Source: JBKPNJ01 sp963695705
Lineage (GTDB): Bacteria > Actinomycetota > Actinomycetes > Propionibacteriales > Nocardioidaceae
DNA: 64,000 bases
NCBI GenBank assembly: GCA_963695705.1
Contig: CAVOHB010000009.1
Location: 1,240,001-1,304,000, forward strand
Direction of reading: 5' to 3'
In this document: positions 39,016 through 47,649 of the stretch, piece by piece
Position numbering within the stretch: position 1 is the first letter of the stretch
Layout: each line of letters begins with the position of its first letter
Notes under the pieces: generated by a model
What the model was told of the DNA's origin: nothing
The model's input: only the letters and a program-made list of their open reading frames with translations
Databases searched by the model: none
Translations under genes and position numbers: made by a program

Positions 39016-40356
39016 CTAGATACTCCCGGCGAACGTCTCGGGTAGCCGGGTGAACGGATACGTCGCCCAGTACATCCTGACAACGTTGCCATCGTCATCG
39101 CGAACCAGCCGGAGCAGCTCGCCCTCCTCACGTCCCGACTCGGTTCGGTACAGGTCGTTCCCGATCCGCACGAACACCGCGGGCGGCTTGCCTCGCGTTG
39201 GTGGATCCGAACGAGCCTCCAGCCGGCCGTCCCTGACGCTGAAACTGAACGCCGATCCCTCAGACCACCAACGGCCGGGTACTCCGATCAGCTCCGCAGG
39301 TGCTCCCTTACCCGGTTGCCAGGCGACTGGCGTCACCGGATCCCCTTCGAGCACGGCGATCGCGAGATCCGTGGCCAGGCCGGCCGGGTCTGCTGCGGAC
39401 GTCGAGTTGGCGAGTACGACGGCGCCGATGCGGTGCTTGCGATGGACGAACAGTCCAGTGACGTGACCGGGCATCCCGCCGGTGTGTCCGACGAAGACGC
39501 GGTCACCGCGGCGGACCTGTTCGATTCCGAGGCCCCATGCCCCGGTCCACGAGTCGAGGTCGGTCATGATCTGCGGCCGGCACATCTCGTCCACCGTGCT
39601 CGACCGAAGTATTGACTCGTCGGGCTCGGCCAGGAATGCGGCCCAGCGGGCCAGATCCTCAAGTGTGCTCCAGAGACCACCGCACGGTGCGGTCGCAAGA
39701 GGGTCGAGATCGGGCTCGGTGTGCACCTCGTCGGTGAACGGGTCGGGAAAGTACCCGACCGCGAACGGCGCGGTCGCCACCAGGCCGGTGCGTTTCAGGC
39801 CGAGTGGCTCGAGGATGCGTACGCGCAGGCTCTCCTCCCACCCGCAGCCATCCAATCGGGAGACGACCTCACCGAGAACGGCGTAGGCCAGGTTGGAGTA
39901 GTGCCAGCGGTGGTGCGGGGGAAGCACCCGCTCGGCCTCCTCCAGACCGGCCAGCAGCTGGTCGAGATCGGGACATGCCAGCGACTCCCAGATGTCGCCT
40001 ACCGGCTCGCGTTGCAGGCCCGAGGCGTGCGACAGCATCTGTCGAACGGTGAGCGATGCGTGCTTGGTCCGCGGCAGGAAGCGGGTCAGCCGGTCGTCGA
40101 GGTCGAGCTTCCCGTCGTCTCTGAGCGCCATCACCAGAGCTGCGGTGAACGTCTTGGTGATGGATCCGATGCGGTACTGCGTCTCGCCGTCCGGCGGGAC
40201 TTCTGGATGTGTGACGTCCGCGGCGCCGACTCCCCCGCTCCAGCCCAGGATGCCGTCACGGACGACGCCCGCGGCCAGCCCCGGTACCCGCCAGTCCACC
40301 TGGCGCTCGGCGAGCATCCGTCCGAGCGACCGTTGGACGTCAGCTGCGATCGGCAT
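39016..40356 (-). CDS. Beta-lactamase-family serine hydrolase
   Basis: 446 residues from ATG 40356 (GGAG 6 bp upstream). The class C/penicillin-binding fold is shown by SITKTFTAALVMALRDDG (SxxK nucleophile motif), the YSN motif in HYSNLAYAVLGEVVSRL and the HTGG motif in VFVGHTGGMPGHV. The C-terminal ~110 residues are a separate beta-barrel-like domain, as in DUF3471-type additions. No signal peptide is visible, so it may be cytosolic or exported in an atypical way. Possible roles include D-amino-peptidase or esterase; actual beta-lactam hydrolysis is not implied. Confidence 0.9.
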   Translation of the reverse strand: MPIAADVQRSLGRMLAERQVDWRVPGLAAGVVRDGILGWSGGVGAADVTHPEVPPDGETQYRIGSITKTFTAALVMALRDDGKLDLDDRLTRFLPRTKHASLTVRQMLSHASGLQREPVGDIWESLACPDLDQLLAGLEEAERVLPPHHRWHYSNLAYAVLGEVVSRLDGCGWEESLRVRILEPLGLKRTGLVATAPFAVGYFPDPFTDEVHTEPDLDPLATAPCGGLWSTLEDLARWAAFLAEPDESILRSSTVDEMCRPQIMTDLDSWTGAWGLGIEQVRRGDRVFVGHTGGMPGHVTGLFVHRKHRIGAVVLANSTSAADPAGLATDLAIAVLEGDPVTPVAWQPGKGAPAELIGVPGRWWSEGSAFSFSVRDGRLEARSDPPTRGKPPAVFVRIGNDLYRTESGREEGELLRLVRDDDGNVVRMYWATYPFTRLPETFAGSI

Positions 40357-40399
40357 GTCTGCTCCTGAGTGTTCGGGTCGACCGGACCTGATCGGCCGT

Positions 40400-40744
40400 T
40401 CAGCCTGGTGGCCAGCCGAGCGCGCGGCCGCCCAGCACGTGCGCATGGCAGTGGAACACAGACTGGCCGGCACCGGCGCCGGTGTTGAACACCACTCTGT
40501 AGTTGCCGTCGAGCGACTCGAGGGTTGCTACCTCGGCCGCGGCCCTGGCGACGGCCGCCAGCACCTCTGGCGCGCTGCCGGCCAGCTCGGCCAGGTTGGC
40601 GTAATGCTCCTTCGGTACGACGAGTACGTGCGTGGGTGCCTGTGGGTTGACGTCGCGGAAGGCCATCGCCTCGTCGTTCTCGTAGACCACGTCGCCTGGG
40701 ACCTCACCCGAGACCACCCTGCAGAACAGACATTCGGCCTCCAT
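40400..40744 (-). CDS. HIT-family nucleotide-binding protein
   Basis: 114 residues from ATG 40744, which has GGGAGG upstream. The HIT motif HCHAHV lies near residue 104, preceded by VVFNTGAGAGQSVFHCHAHV. The start MEAECLFCRVVSGEVPGDVV contains the zinc-type CxxC often seen in Hint-branch proteins. These enzymes hydrolyse nucleotide phosphoramidates or related adducts. It lies divergent from the SigE-type sigma factor gene, so their promoters share the short gap or the leader of each. Confidence 0.92.
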   Translation of the reverse strand: MEAECLFCRVVSGEVPGDVVYENDEAMAFRDVNPQAPTHVLVVPKEHYANLAELAGSAPEVLAAVARAAAEVATLESLDGNYRVVFNTGAGAGQSVFHCHAHVLGGRALGWPPG

Positions 40745-40863
40745 TGGGCCGCACCTCCCACACGCTTGGATCGCCGTGCTGTAAACCGGCTCAGAGACTT
40801 TCGCGTCTATTTGGCGTGAAGGCAATCTACTCGACGTCGTCCCCGGCCGGCTTCGGCGTTCAC

Positions 40864-41412
40864 GTGGACGGCGGTGGCGTACCCGTCACCGGAAGGGCGG
40901 CAGCAGCGCTGATGGCCACACCGCAGTGGGACGCGGACGAGGCAGTGACGCAGCTGTACGCCGTTCACTACGCGTCACTCGTACGACTGTCCACACTGCT
41001 GCTGCGTGACTCGCACGTGGCCGAAGAGGTGACTCAGGACGCCTTCGTTGCGATGCACGCGCACTGGCGGAGGATGCGCGATCCCGACAAGGCGCTGGCG
41101 TACCTGCGGCGCACCGTTGTGAACCGGTCGAGGTCCGTGCTTCGGCACCGGACCGTCGTCGCCAAGCACGACACGGAGCGACCCGGGGAGACGCCGGGAG
41201 CCGACGCACAGGTGTTGGACAACGAGCGTCGCGCGGAGATAATGCGAGCGCTCCAAGGGTTGTCCGGACGGCAGCGCGAGACCCTCGTGCTGCGCTACTA
41301 CCTGGACATGTCCGAAGCAGACATCGCCTCAACCCTGAACATCAGCAGGGGCGCGGTCAAGAGCCACGCCGCACGCGGCATCGCCGCTCTGCGCAAGGCA
41401 TTGGAGCACTGA
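40864..41412 (+). CDS. SigE-family (ECF) RNA polymerase sigma factor
   Basis: About 182 residues. Region 2: DEAVTQLYAVHYASLVRLST, then VAEEVTQDAFVAMHAHW and KALAYLRRTVVNRSRSVLRH. Region 4: LSGRQRETLVLRYYLDMSEA, then NISRGAVKSHAARGIAALRK. This is the actinobacterial SigE family (ECF type without long linkers). Start uncertain: GTG 40864 fits the family's VPVTGRAAAALM lead-in, but GTG 40816 and ATG 40912 are possible. The downstream gene begins 2 bp after the stop, so the pair is co-transcribed, and that membrane protein may link the sigma factor to the envelope. Confidence 0.9.
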   Translation: MDGGGVPVTGRAAAALMATPQWDADEAVTQLYAVHYASLVRLSTLLLRDSHVAEEVTQDAFVAMHAHWRRMRDPDKALAYLRRTVVNRSRSVLRHRTVVAKHDTERPGETPGADAQVLDNERRAEIMRALQGLSGRQRETLVLRYYLDMSEADIASTLNISRGAVKSHAARGIAALRKALEH

Positions 41413-41414
41413 CG

Positions 41415-42422
41415 ATGGAACCCATCGAACGCGAGCTGCGCGACGCGATGCGTGCCGAAGTCGATGGCACTCAGTCCAGTGACGCTCTCGACACGATCCT
41501 CGCGCGCACCCGGCCGGCGAACCGTCGCGGCGCGCTCGGTGCACGGCGGTGGTTCGTGGTCGGCGGCGCCAGCCTCGCAGCCGCGGCGACCATCACGGCC
41601 GTGGTTCTGCTGGCCGAGGGGACGCTGTCCACGTCCTCGAGACCCAAGCCCCCGGTCTCCAGCACTGTCACCCACCAGGACGTCACCGTGGCCGTCTACT
41701 ACACCGGGCCCGGCGCCGACCTGACCAGCCCCTCCGACGACCGGCTGTACCTCGAGCGGCGCACCGTCCCCGGCACCGGCAGCATCGGGTTCGACGCCGT
41801 GCACGCGCTGCTCACGATGCCACCCCAGGACCCGGACTACAACAACCTGTGGACGTCCCTGAGTGAGCAGCCGGATCCCGTCGACGTGAAGTCGGTGACC
41901 CACCAGGCCGGCGTGATCGACGTCGAACTGACCGCGGCCCCGGCCGGCGACTACGAAAGCCTGAGCGGCCAAGCACCCCCGGGCGCGCTGGTGGTCCAGC
42001 AGCTGGTCTACACGGTCCAGGCCGCGCTCGACTCCAGCGATCCGGTGGTCGTAGGGGTGAACGGGCGGCCGGTCGACCGGCTCTGGCTCACCCCGAGTGA
42101 CCCCGCCACCGCGGCGGCCGACCCGCTCACCGTCCTGACTCCGCTGCAGTTCACCAGCCCGGCGCAGGGCGAGACGGTGAGCGGCCCGGTGACGATCAGG
42201 GGGTTCGCCGCGACCTTCGAGGGCAACGTGCCCTGGGTGATCCGGCACGACGGACAGGTCGTACGGCAGGGCGCCGAGATCGCCGGAGCCGCGGGGGTCG
42301 CGGAACCGTTCTCGTTCACGGTCGACCTCCCGCCAGGGGACTACACGGTCCGCACCTGGGAGTCCAGTATGGAAACCGGCAAGTTGATGTATCAGGACAC
42401 CAAGGACTTCACCGTCCAGTAG
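41415..42422 (+). CDS. Membrane-anchored GerMN/Gmad2-domain protein
   Basis: 335 residues. A ~45-residue cytoplasmic start (EPIERELRDAMRAEVDG) precedes one membrane helix (WFVVGGASLAAAATITAVVL). Outside lie a GerMN-like domain (VTVAVYYTGPGADLT ... RLYLERRTVPG) and a C-terminal immunoglobulin-like Gmad2 domain (FTSPAQGETVSGPVTIRGFA). In other actinobacteria such proteins follow SigE-family sigma genes, so a sigma-control or stress-sensing role is inferred. The short cytoplasmic segment is the only part able to touch the sigma factor, and it shows no zinc-binding HxxxCxxC anti-sigma motif. Confidence 0.85.
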   Translation: MEPIERELRDAMRAEVDGTQSSDALDTILARTRPANRRGALGARRWFVVGGASLAAAATITAVVLLAEGTLSTSSRPKPPVSSTVTHQDVTVAVYYTGPGADLTSPSDDRLYLERRTVPGTGSIGFDAVHALLTMPPQDPDYNNLWTSLSEQPDPVDVKSVTHQAGVIDVELTAAPAGDYESLSGQAPPGALVVQQLVYTVQAALDSSDPVVVGVNGRPVDRLWLTPSDPATAAADPLTVLTPLQFTSPAQGETVSGPVTIRGFAATFEGNVPWVIRHDGQVVRQGAEIAGAAGVAEPFSFTVDLPPGDYTVRTWESSMETGKLMYQDTKDFTVQ

Positions 42423-42436
42423 CGCCGCTCAACCGG

Positions 42437-42470
42437 CTTACGTCAGGCGAATCGAGGGCCCCGATCCTCC
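42437..42470. repeat. Dispersed intergenic element, second copy
   Basis: CTTACGTCAGGCG at 42437-42449 is identical to 6520-6532, and the following bases (GAGGG ... CCTCC) also align with the palindrome at 6530-6559 in a weaker form. It lies between two convergent genes and may act here as a hairpin or terminator. Confidence 0.5.
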
Positions 42471-42494
42471 AGATCCATGACGCAAGCATGAGGG

Positions 42495-43229
42495 TCAGCT
42501 CCAGCGGGCCGTCCTGGAGAGCAACACCGCGGCGCCGGCGACGCCGGCGGTCGAGGTACGCAGGACGGTGTCGCCGAGCCGCATCGACATCGCACCGGCC
42601 GACTCGAACGACGCCAGCTCCTCGTCGGTGAACCCGCCCTCGGGACCGATCACGAGCACGACGTGCCCGACACGACTGACCGACACCTCGTCCGCCGATC
42701 GGCGACCGGACTCATGCAACACCACGGGGGTCCCCGCAGCCGCAAGCAACGCGCAGACCTGGTCCGTCGTCGCCGGCGCCCGCACGTCGGGCAGCCAGAC
42801 ACGCCTTGCCTGCTTGGACGACTCCCGGGCGGTCGATCGCCACCGGGCCAGCCCTTTTTCCGCCCGTTCCGGACTCCAATGGACGACGGACCGCGCAGCA
42901 GCCCACGGCACGATCACGTCGACCCCGACCTCGGTCAGCATCTCGACGGCCAGCTCGCCGCGGCTCCCCTTCGCCAGCGCCTGAACGACGACGAACCTCG
43001 GCGTCGGCATCGGCACCAGAGCGCGATGCCGCACCGCACAGGAGATGCCGTGCGGATCCACCGCGACGACCGAGCAGTCCGCGACGTTTCCCGCGCCATC
43101 GGTCAGGCGTACCGTCTCGCCGACGCGGATCCGGCGGACGACAGCCGCATGGCGTCCCTCCTCGCCGCCGAGCCGGACCGGGTCGCTGAGCAGTGCGCTC
43201 GCGTCGGCGAGGAAGACCGGAGCGGTCAT
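42495..43229 (-). CDS. rsmE: 16S rRNA (uracil-1498-N3)-methyltransferase
   Basis: 244 residues. SPOUT-fold methyltransferase: N-terminal PUA-like part (RHAAVVRRIRVGETVRLTDG), then VVQALAKGSRGELAVEMLTE, the knot-binding VLVIGPEGGFTDEELASFE and MRLGDTVLRTSTAG. It methylates U1498 of 16S rRNA after 30S assembly. ATG 43229 lies 2 bp after the dnaJ stop, so they are co-transcribed. The order dnaJ-rsmE after hrcA is typical for the phylum. Confidence 0.97.
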   Translation of the reverse strand: MTAPVFLADASALLSDPVRLGGEEGRHAAVVRRIRVGETVRLTDGAGNVADCSVVAVDPHGISCAVRHRALVPMPTPRFVVVQALAKGSRGELAVEMLTEVGVDVIVPWAAARSVVHWSPERAEKGLARWRSTARESSKQARRVWLPDVRAPATTDQVCALLAAAGTPVVLHESGRRSADEVSVSRVGHVVLVIGPEGGFTDEELASFESAGAMSMRLGDTVLRTSTAGVAGAAVLLSRTARWS

Positions 43230-43231
43230 GC

Positions 43232-44392
43232 CTAGCGCGGGTTGAACGCGTCGCGCAGTCGCCCGAAGACCCCCTTGTGCTGCGGGGAGAAGTTGCCGAC
43301 CGGGCGTTCCTCGTCACGAAGCTGCGCGAGTTCGCTCAGCAGCTCCTCCTGTCGCGCATCGAGTCTGGTCGGAGTCTCCACCAGGACACGGACGATCAGG
43401 TCGCCGCGCCCGGTGCCGCGTAGCCGCGGCACTCCCCGGGCTCCGACGATGATGCGCTCACCGGACTGCATGCCCGCCTCGATGTCCAGCGGAACCGTCG
43501 TCTGTACGCCGTCACCGCCGATGTCGGCCTCCAGGGTGGGCAGCTCGATATGCGTGCCCAGAGCGGCCGCCGTCATCGGCAGTGAAACCGTGCTCATCAG
43601 GTCGTCACCCTTGCGCGTGAAGATCGGATGTGGTGCCACCTCGACCTCGACGTAGAGGTCACCGGCCGGTCCGCCGCCGGAGCCAACCTCGCCCTCACCG
43701 GCGAGCTGGACCCGCGTGCCGCTGTCGACACCGGCGGGGAGCTTGACGGTGAGCGTCCTGCGGGTGCGTACGCGTCCGTCGCCGGCGCATTCCTTGCAGG
43801 GGTCGGGGATGATCGACCCGTAGCCGCGGCAGGTGGGACACGGTCGGGTGGTCCGGATCTCACCGAGGAACGAACGCTGGCTGTGCAGGATCTCACCGCG
43901 GCCGTGACAGGTCTCGCAGCCGATGGGCTCCGAACCCGGCTCGGCGCCGTTGCCGTGACACTTCGGGCAGGCCACCGCCGTGTCGACCTTGATCTCGCGA
44001 GTGGTGCCGAACGCTGCCTCGGCCAGCTCGACGTCCAGCCGGATCAGCGCATCCTGGCCACGCCTGGATCGCGGCCGTGGGCCGCGCTGGGCGTTCTGGC
44101 CGAAGAACGCGTCCATGATGTCGGTGAACGAGAAGCCCTGCCCGAACCCGCCGTCGGCGCCGGAGGCGGACAGCGGGTCGCCGCCCAGGTCGTACAGCTC
44201 ACGCTTGCTCGGATCGGAGAGCACCTCGTAGGCCCGCGTGACCTCCTTGAAACGCTCCTCGGTGCCCGGGTCGCCGTTGACGTCGGGGTGGAGCTTGCGC
44301 GCCAAGCGGCGGTAGGCCTTCTTGATGTCCTCCGCGTTGGCGTCGCGCGCGACGCCAAGGGTGGTGTAGTAATCCTGACTTCTCTGCGCCAT
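43232..44392 (-). CDS. dnaJ: Chaperone DnaJ
   Basis: 386 residues. The J domain carries KLHPDVNGDPG (HPD motif). A Gly/Phe-rich stretch is followed by the zinc-finger core with four CxxCxGxG repeats (CPKCHGNG, CETCHGRG, CPTCRGYG, CKECAGDG) and the C-terminal substrate-binding domain. It recruits and stimulates DnaK ATPase. This is the second (DnaJ2-type) copy that actinobacteria place beside hrcA, distinct from the dnaK-operon copy. It lies directly downstream of hrcA, and the pair probably shares the CIRCE-controlled promoter. Confidence 0.97.
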   Translation of the reverse strand: MAQRSQDYYTTLGVARDANAEDIKKAYRRLARKLHPDVNGDPGTEERFKEVTRAYEVLSDPSKRELYDLGGDPLSASGADGGFGQGFSFTDIMDAFFGQNAQRGPRPRSRRGQDALIRLDVELAEAAFGTTREIKVDTAVACPKCHGNGAEPGSEPIGCETCHGRGEILHSQRSFLGEIRTTRPCPTCRGYGSIIPDPCKECAGDGRVRTRRTLTVKLPAGVDSGTRVQLAGEGEVGSGGGPAGDLYVEVEVAPHPIFTRKGDDLMSTVSLPMTAAALGTHIELPTLEADIGGDGVQTTVPLDIEAGMQSGERIIVGARGVPRLRGTGRGDLIVRVLVETPTRLDARQEELLSELAQLRDEERPVGNFSPQHKGVFGRLRDAFNPR

Positions 44393-44436
44393 GCGGGGTT
44401 ATCTGCCTTCGTCGTACGGAGCCAAGCGTCCTGAGC

Positions 44437-45456
44437 TCAGGAGTCGGCGAGTATCTGTGAAACGTAACGGGCCACGGCACGTACGGCCGCCATCGTCCCC
44501 GGGTAGTCCATTCTGGTCGGTCCCACGATGCCCAGCGTCGCCAGCGCCTCCTCGCCGGGGCCGTAACCCGTGGCGACCACGGACGTGGCCGACAGCTGGT
44601 GGTACGGCACTTCGTGGCCGATTCGCACGGTCAGAGTGCTGGGGCTGCTGGCTTCGCCCAGCAGCTTCAGCAGCACGACGTGCTCCTCGAGTGCTTCGAG
44701 CATCGGCTTGATCGAAAGATCGAAGCCGTCCCCGAACCTGGCCAGGTTACCGGTCCCGCCGATGGCGACCCGCTCATCGGAGCGCTCGTCGGAGAACGCG
44801 GCGATCAGCGTGGCCACGACGCTCACCACGATCGGCCGGTCCGTCACGTCGAAAGCCTCCGGCAGCGAGCTCACGTTCGCGGCCGCATCGGTGAGCCGAT
44901 GCCCGATGACGGCCGCGTTGAGTCGGGCCCGGAGGTCGGCGACCAGCGTCTCCTCGACCGGATCGGACAGGTCGATCACCCGTTGCTCCACCCGGCCGGT
45001 GCTGGTGATCAGGACCAGCAGGAGCCGGGTCTCGCTCAGCGTGACCAGCTCGACGTGTCGCACCGACGACCTGGCCAGCGAGGGGTACTGGACGATCGCC
45101 ACCTGGCGGGTCAGCTGGGCCAGCATCCGCACGGTCCGCTGGACGACATCGTCGAGATCGACGGCGCCCTCGAGAAACGTCGAGATGGCGCGTCGCTCGG
45201 CCGGGGTGAGCGGCTTGACGCCGGTGAGCCGGTCCACGAACAGCCGATAGCCCTTGTCGGTGGGGATGCGTCCCGCACTCGTGTGCGGCTGGGTGATGAA
45301 CCCTTCCTCCTCCAGCACCGCCATGTCGTTGCGCACCGTCGCCGGGGACACACCGAGGTGATGCCGCTCGACCAGCGCCTTGGATCCGACCGGTTCCTGG
45401 GTGCTGACGTAGTCCTCGACGATCGCGCGCAGCACGTCGAGCTTGCGATCGTCCAT
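44437..45456 (-). CDS. hrcA: Heat-inducible transcription repressor HrcA
   Basis: 339 residues. Winged-helix start MDDRKLDVLRAIVEDYVSTQ then ALVERHHLGVSPATVRNDMA and TQPHTSAGRIPTDKGYRLFV, a dimerisation domain (LTRQVAIVQYPSLA) and a C-terminal half with HEVPYHQLSATSVVATGYG. It represses chaperone genes by binding CIRCE and is kept active by GroEL. A CIRCE operator lies about 40 bp upstream at 45496-45522, so it autoregulates. Two start codons are not in question; ATG 45456 fits the family exactly. Confidence 0.97.
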   Translation of the reverse strand: MDDRKLDVLRAIVEDYVSTQEPVGSKALVERHHLGVSPATVRNDMAVLEEEGFITQPHTSAGRIPTDKGYRLFVDRLTGVKPLTPAERRAISTFLEGAVDLDDVVQRTVRMLAQLTRQVAIVQYPSLARSSVRHVELVTLSETRLLLVLITSTGRVEQRVIDLSDPVEETLVADLRARLNAAVIGHRLTDAAANVSSLPEAFDVTDRPIVVSVVATLIAAFSDERSDERVAIGGTGNLARFGDGFDLSIKPMLEALEEHVVLLKLLGEASSPSTLTVRIGHEVPYHQLSATSVVATGYGPGEEALATLGIVGPTRMDYPGTMAAVRAVARYVSQILADS

Positions 45457-45495
45457 GCCGGCACCTCCTCGCTGGCTGCGGACAACTGGCCGCGC

Positions 45496-45522
45496 TTGGC
45501 ACTCTGTCGGATCGAGTGCCAG
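45496..45522 (-). promoter_or_regulatory. CIRCE operator upstream of hrcA
   Basis: TTGGCACTC-N9-GAGTGCCAG matches the CIRCE consensus TTAGCACTC-N9-GAGTGCTAA with two symmetric changes. It is the binding site for HrcA and should control hrcA and dnaJ. It also lies 15 bp before the divergent metallo-hydrolase start and may affect that gene. Confidence 0.9.
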
Positions 45523-45537
45523 TCTACGCGGCGTGTG

Positions 45538-46374
45538 ATGATCGGCTCCGTGACGAACGGCTGGGTCGAGGTCGCTGATCGGTGCTTTCTCCGACGCTAC
45601 GCGTCGTTCGACGTCAATGTCGGCGTTGTCGGTGGCGCGGCGGGGTTACTCGTCGTCGACTCCCGGGCCAGCGGCGCCGAGGGGCGCGCCCTGCGCGACG
45701 ATCTGCGGGTCCTGAGCGCTGACCCGGTCGCGGCGGTGGTCAACACGCACTGGCACTTCGACCACACGTTCGGCAACGAGGCGTTCGCGGGCGTGCCGAT
45801 CCACGCTCACGACTCGGTGCCCGCACGGCTGGCCGACTGGGGGCCGGGGGTGCGGTCGGAGTGGGCCGAGCGCGACGACGTCCGGGCCGCGGAGATCGCG
45901 GCGACGACGCTGGTGCCACCCGATCGGCTGTTGTCCTCGGTGGGACTCGTCGACCTCGGGGATCGCCTCGTCGAGCTGCTGTTTCCCGGTCGCGGGCACA
46001 CCGACGGCGACCTCGTCATCCGGGTGCCCGACGCAGATGCGGTGTTCGCCGGCGATCTCGTCGAGGAGTCCGGCCCGCCCAGCTACGGCGAGGACTCCTT
46101 CCCCCTGGAGTGGCCTGGCACGCTCGACATGGTGATCGGCGTGCTCACCGAACAAAGCGCGGTGATCGTCGGGCACGGCGCCGTCGTGGACAAGGAGTAC
46201 GTCGAGGATCAACGTCAGCTCGTCACCGACGTCGCCAACACGGTCCATGCGATGGCGACGAGCCGTACCGGCGTCGAGGCGGCGCTCAGATCCCCGGAGT
46301 GGCCGGCACTGCCGACCGGGATGATCCGCGCGGCCCTTGCTCGCGGTTACGCCGCGCTCGGAGTCGACACCTGA
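45538..46374 (+). CDS. Metallo-beta-lactamase-fold hydrolase
   Basis: About 278 residues. The dinuclear metal motif is NTHWHFDHTFGN (HxHxDH). Later ligands are in FPGRGHTDGDLVI, AVFAGDLVEESGPPSYGEDS and IVGHGAVVDKEY. The PSYGEDSFPLEW segment is typical of a secreted-or-cytosolic metallo-hydrolase family with thiolesterase or lactonase members; the substrate is not evident. There is no clear ribosome site before ATG 45538 and GTG 45535 is adjacent, so the start is uncertain. It is divergent from hrcA across the CIRCE element. Confidence 0.85.
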   Translation: MIGSVTNGWVEVADRCFLRRYASFDVNVGVVGGAAGLLVVDSRASGAEGRALRDDLRVLSADPVAAVVNTHWHFDHTFGNEAFAGVPIHAHDSVPARLADWGPGVRSEWAERDDVRAAEIAATTLVPPDRLLSSVGLVDLGDRLVELLFPGRGHTDGDLVIRVPDADAVFAGDLVEESGPPSYGEDSFPLEWPGTLDMVIGVLTEQSAVIVGHGAVVDKEYVEDQRQLVTDVANTVHAMATSRTGVEAALRSPEWPALPTGMIRAALARGYAALGVDT

Positions 46375-46387
46375 GGAGATCTGCCGC

Positions 46388-47614
46388 CTAGGCGATGAGC
46401 GCTCGCGCGACGCCGTTGGCGAGCAGACGCCCGGAGATCGTGAGCGCCACCGCACCGGCTGTCAGCGCGGCAGGATTGATCAGCCCGCGCTCGACCAGGC
46501 CCGGGAGAGCATCGCGGGCTGGTTGGTCGAGCAGGTCGACCGGCAGCCCCGAGTCGAGGCGGAGCTCGAGCATCACCCGCTCCAGGTGCCGGGCAGGTTC
46601 GCTCAGCAGCTCACGAGCCGCCGCCGGGCTGCGACCGTCGGTCAGCCGCGCGGCGTACGCGGCCGGGTGCTTCACGTTCCACCATCGCGTGCCTGCGAGG
46701 TGGGAGTGGGCGCCCGGCCCGATCCCCCACCAGTCGGCTCCGGTCCAGTACAGCAGGTTGTGCCGTGACCGGGACTCCGTTGATCTCGCCCAGTTCGACA
46801 CCTCGTACCACCCCAGGCCCGCGGCGCCGAGCAACCCGTCGGCGATCAGGTACTTGTCGGCGAGGTCGTCGTCGTCTGTCATCGCGAGCTCGCCACGAGC
46901 GACCCGGCGCGCCAGCGCCGTCCCGTCCTCGACGATCAGCGCGTACGCGCTGACGTGGTCCGGGCGCAGCGCCAGGACCGACTCGACGCTGGCCCGCCAG
47001 TCGTCCAACGACTCACCCGGCGTCCCGTAGATCAGGTCCAGATTGAGCCGCTCGAAGCCGGCTTCGCGCGCCCACCCGACCACCGCCGGCACCCGGTCGG
47101 GATCGTGCGTCCGGTCGAGGGTGGCCAGTACGTGCCGGCGCGAGGACTGCACGCCGAAGGAGACGCGGTTGAAGCCCCCGGCCCGAAGCTGCACCAGGTC
47201 GTCCTCGCCGACGCTGTCGGGGTTGGACTCGGTCGTCACCTCCGCGCCCGGTGCAAGCCCGAACTCCTTGTCGATCGCCTCCACGATGCTCACCAGGTCC
47301 GCGGGCGCCAGCAGCGTCGGCGTACCGCCACCGACAAACACCGTCTCGACCGGCACGTCGGCGTCCCCGAGCACCCGACGCGCCATCCGGATCTCGGCGA
47401 TCGCCGCCGCGGCATACGTCTCCCGAGAGGCACCCGGCGCAGTCCCGAGTTCGGCGGACGTATAGGTGTTGAAGTCGCAGTACCCGCAGCGGACCGCGCA
47501 GAACGGCACGTGCACGTAGACACCGAACGGTCGTCTGCCCCACGCCTGGAGAGATCGGGCCGGTAGCGCCCCGTCCGCCGGGGCGGCTTCACCGGCTGGC
47601 TGTGCGGGTGGCAT
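46388..47614 (-). CDS. hemW: Radical SAM heme chaperone HemW-like protein
   Basis: 408 residues. The radical-SAM iron-sulphur motif appears as HVPFCAVRCGYCDFNTYT (CxxxCxxC), followed by VFVGGGTPTLL, GFNRVSFGVQSSR and LIYGTPGESLDDW. The C-terminal HemN-type region shows YEVSNWARSTESRSRHNLLY. HemW-type proteins deliver heme to respiratory proteins; older labels say coproporphyrinogen III oxidase, but the extra cysteine of true HemN is absent from the N-terminus. The placement after hrcA-dnaJ is conserved in actinobacteria. Confidence 0.95.
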   Translation of the reverse strand: MPPAQPAGEAAPADGALPARSLQAWGRRPFGVYVHVPFCAVRCGYCDFNTYTSAELGTAPGASRETYAAAAIAEIRMARRVLGDADVPVETVFVGGGTPTLLAPADLVSIVEAIDKEFGLAPGAEVTTESNPDSVGEDDLVQLRAGGFNRVSFGVQSSRRHVLATLDRTHDPDRVPAVVGWAREAGFERLNLDLIYGTPGESLDDWRASVESVLALRPDHVSAYALIVEDGTALARRVARGELAMTDDDDLADKYLIADGLLGAAGLGWYEVSNWARSTESRSRHNLLYWTGADWWGIGPGAHSHLAGTRWWNVKHPAAYAARLTDGRSPAAARELLSEPARHLERVMLELRLDSGLPVDLLDQPARDALPGLVERGLINPAALTAGAVALTISGRLLANGVARALIA

Positions 47615-47649
47615 GTTCCGATTGTCTCAGCCGCCGACCGGCGTTCTCC

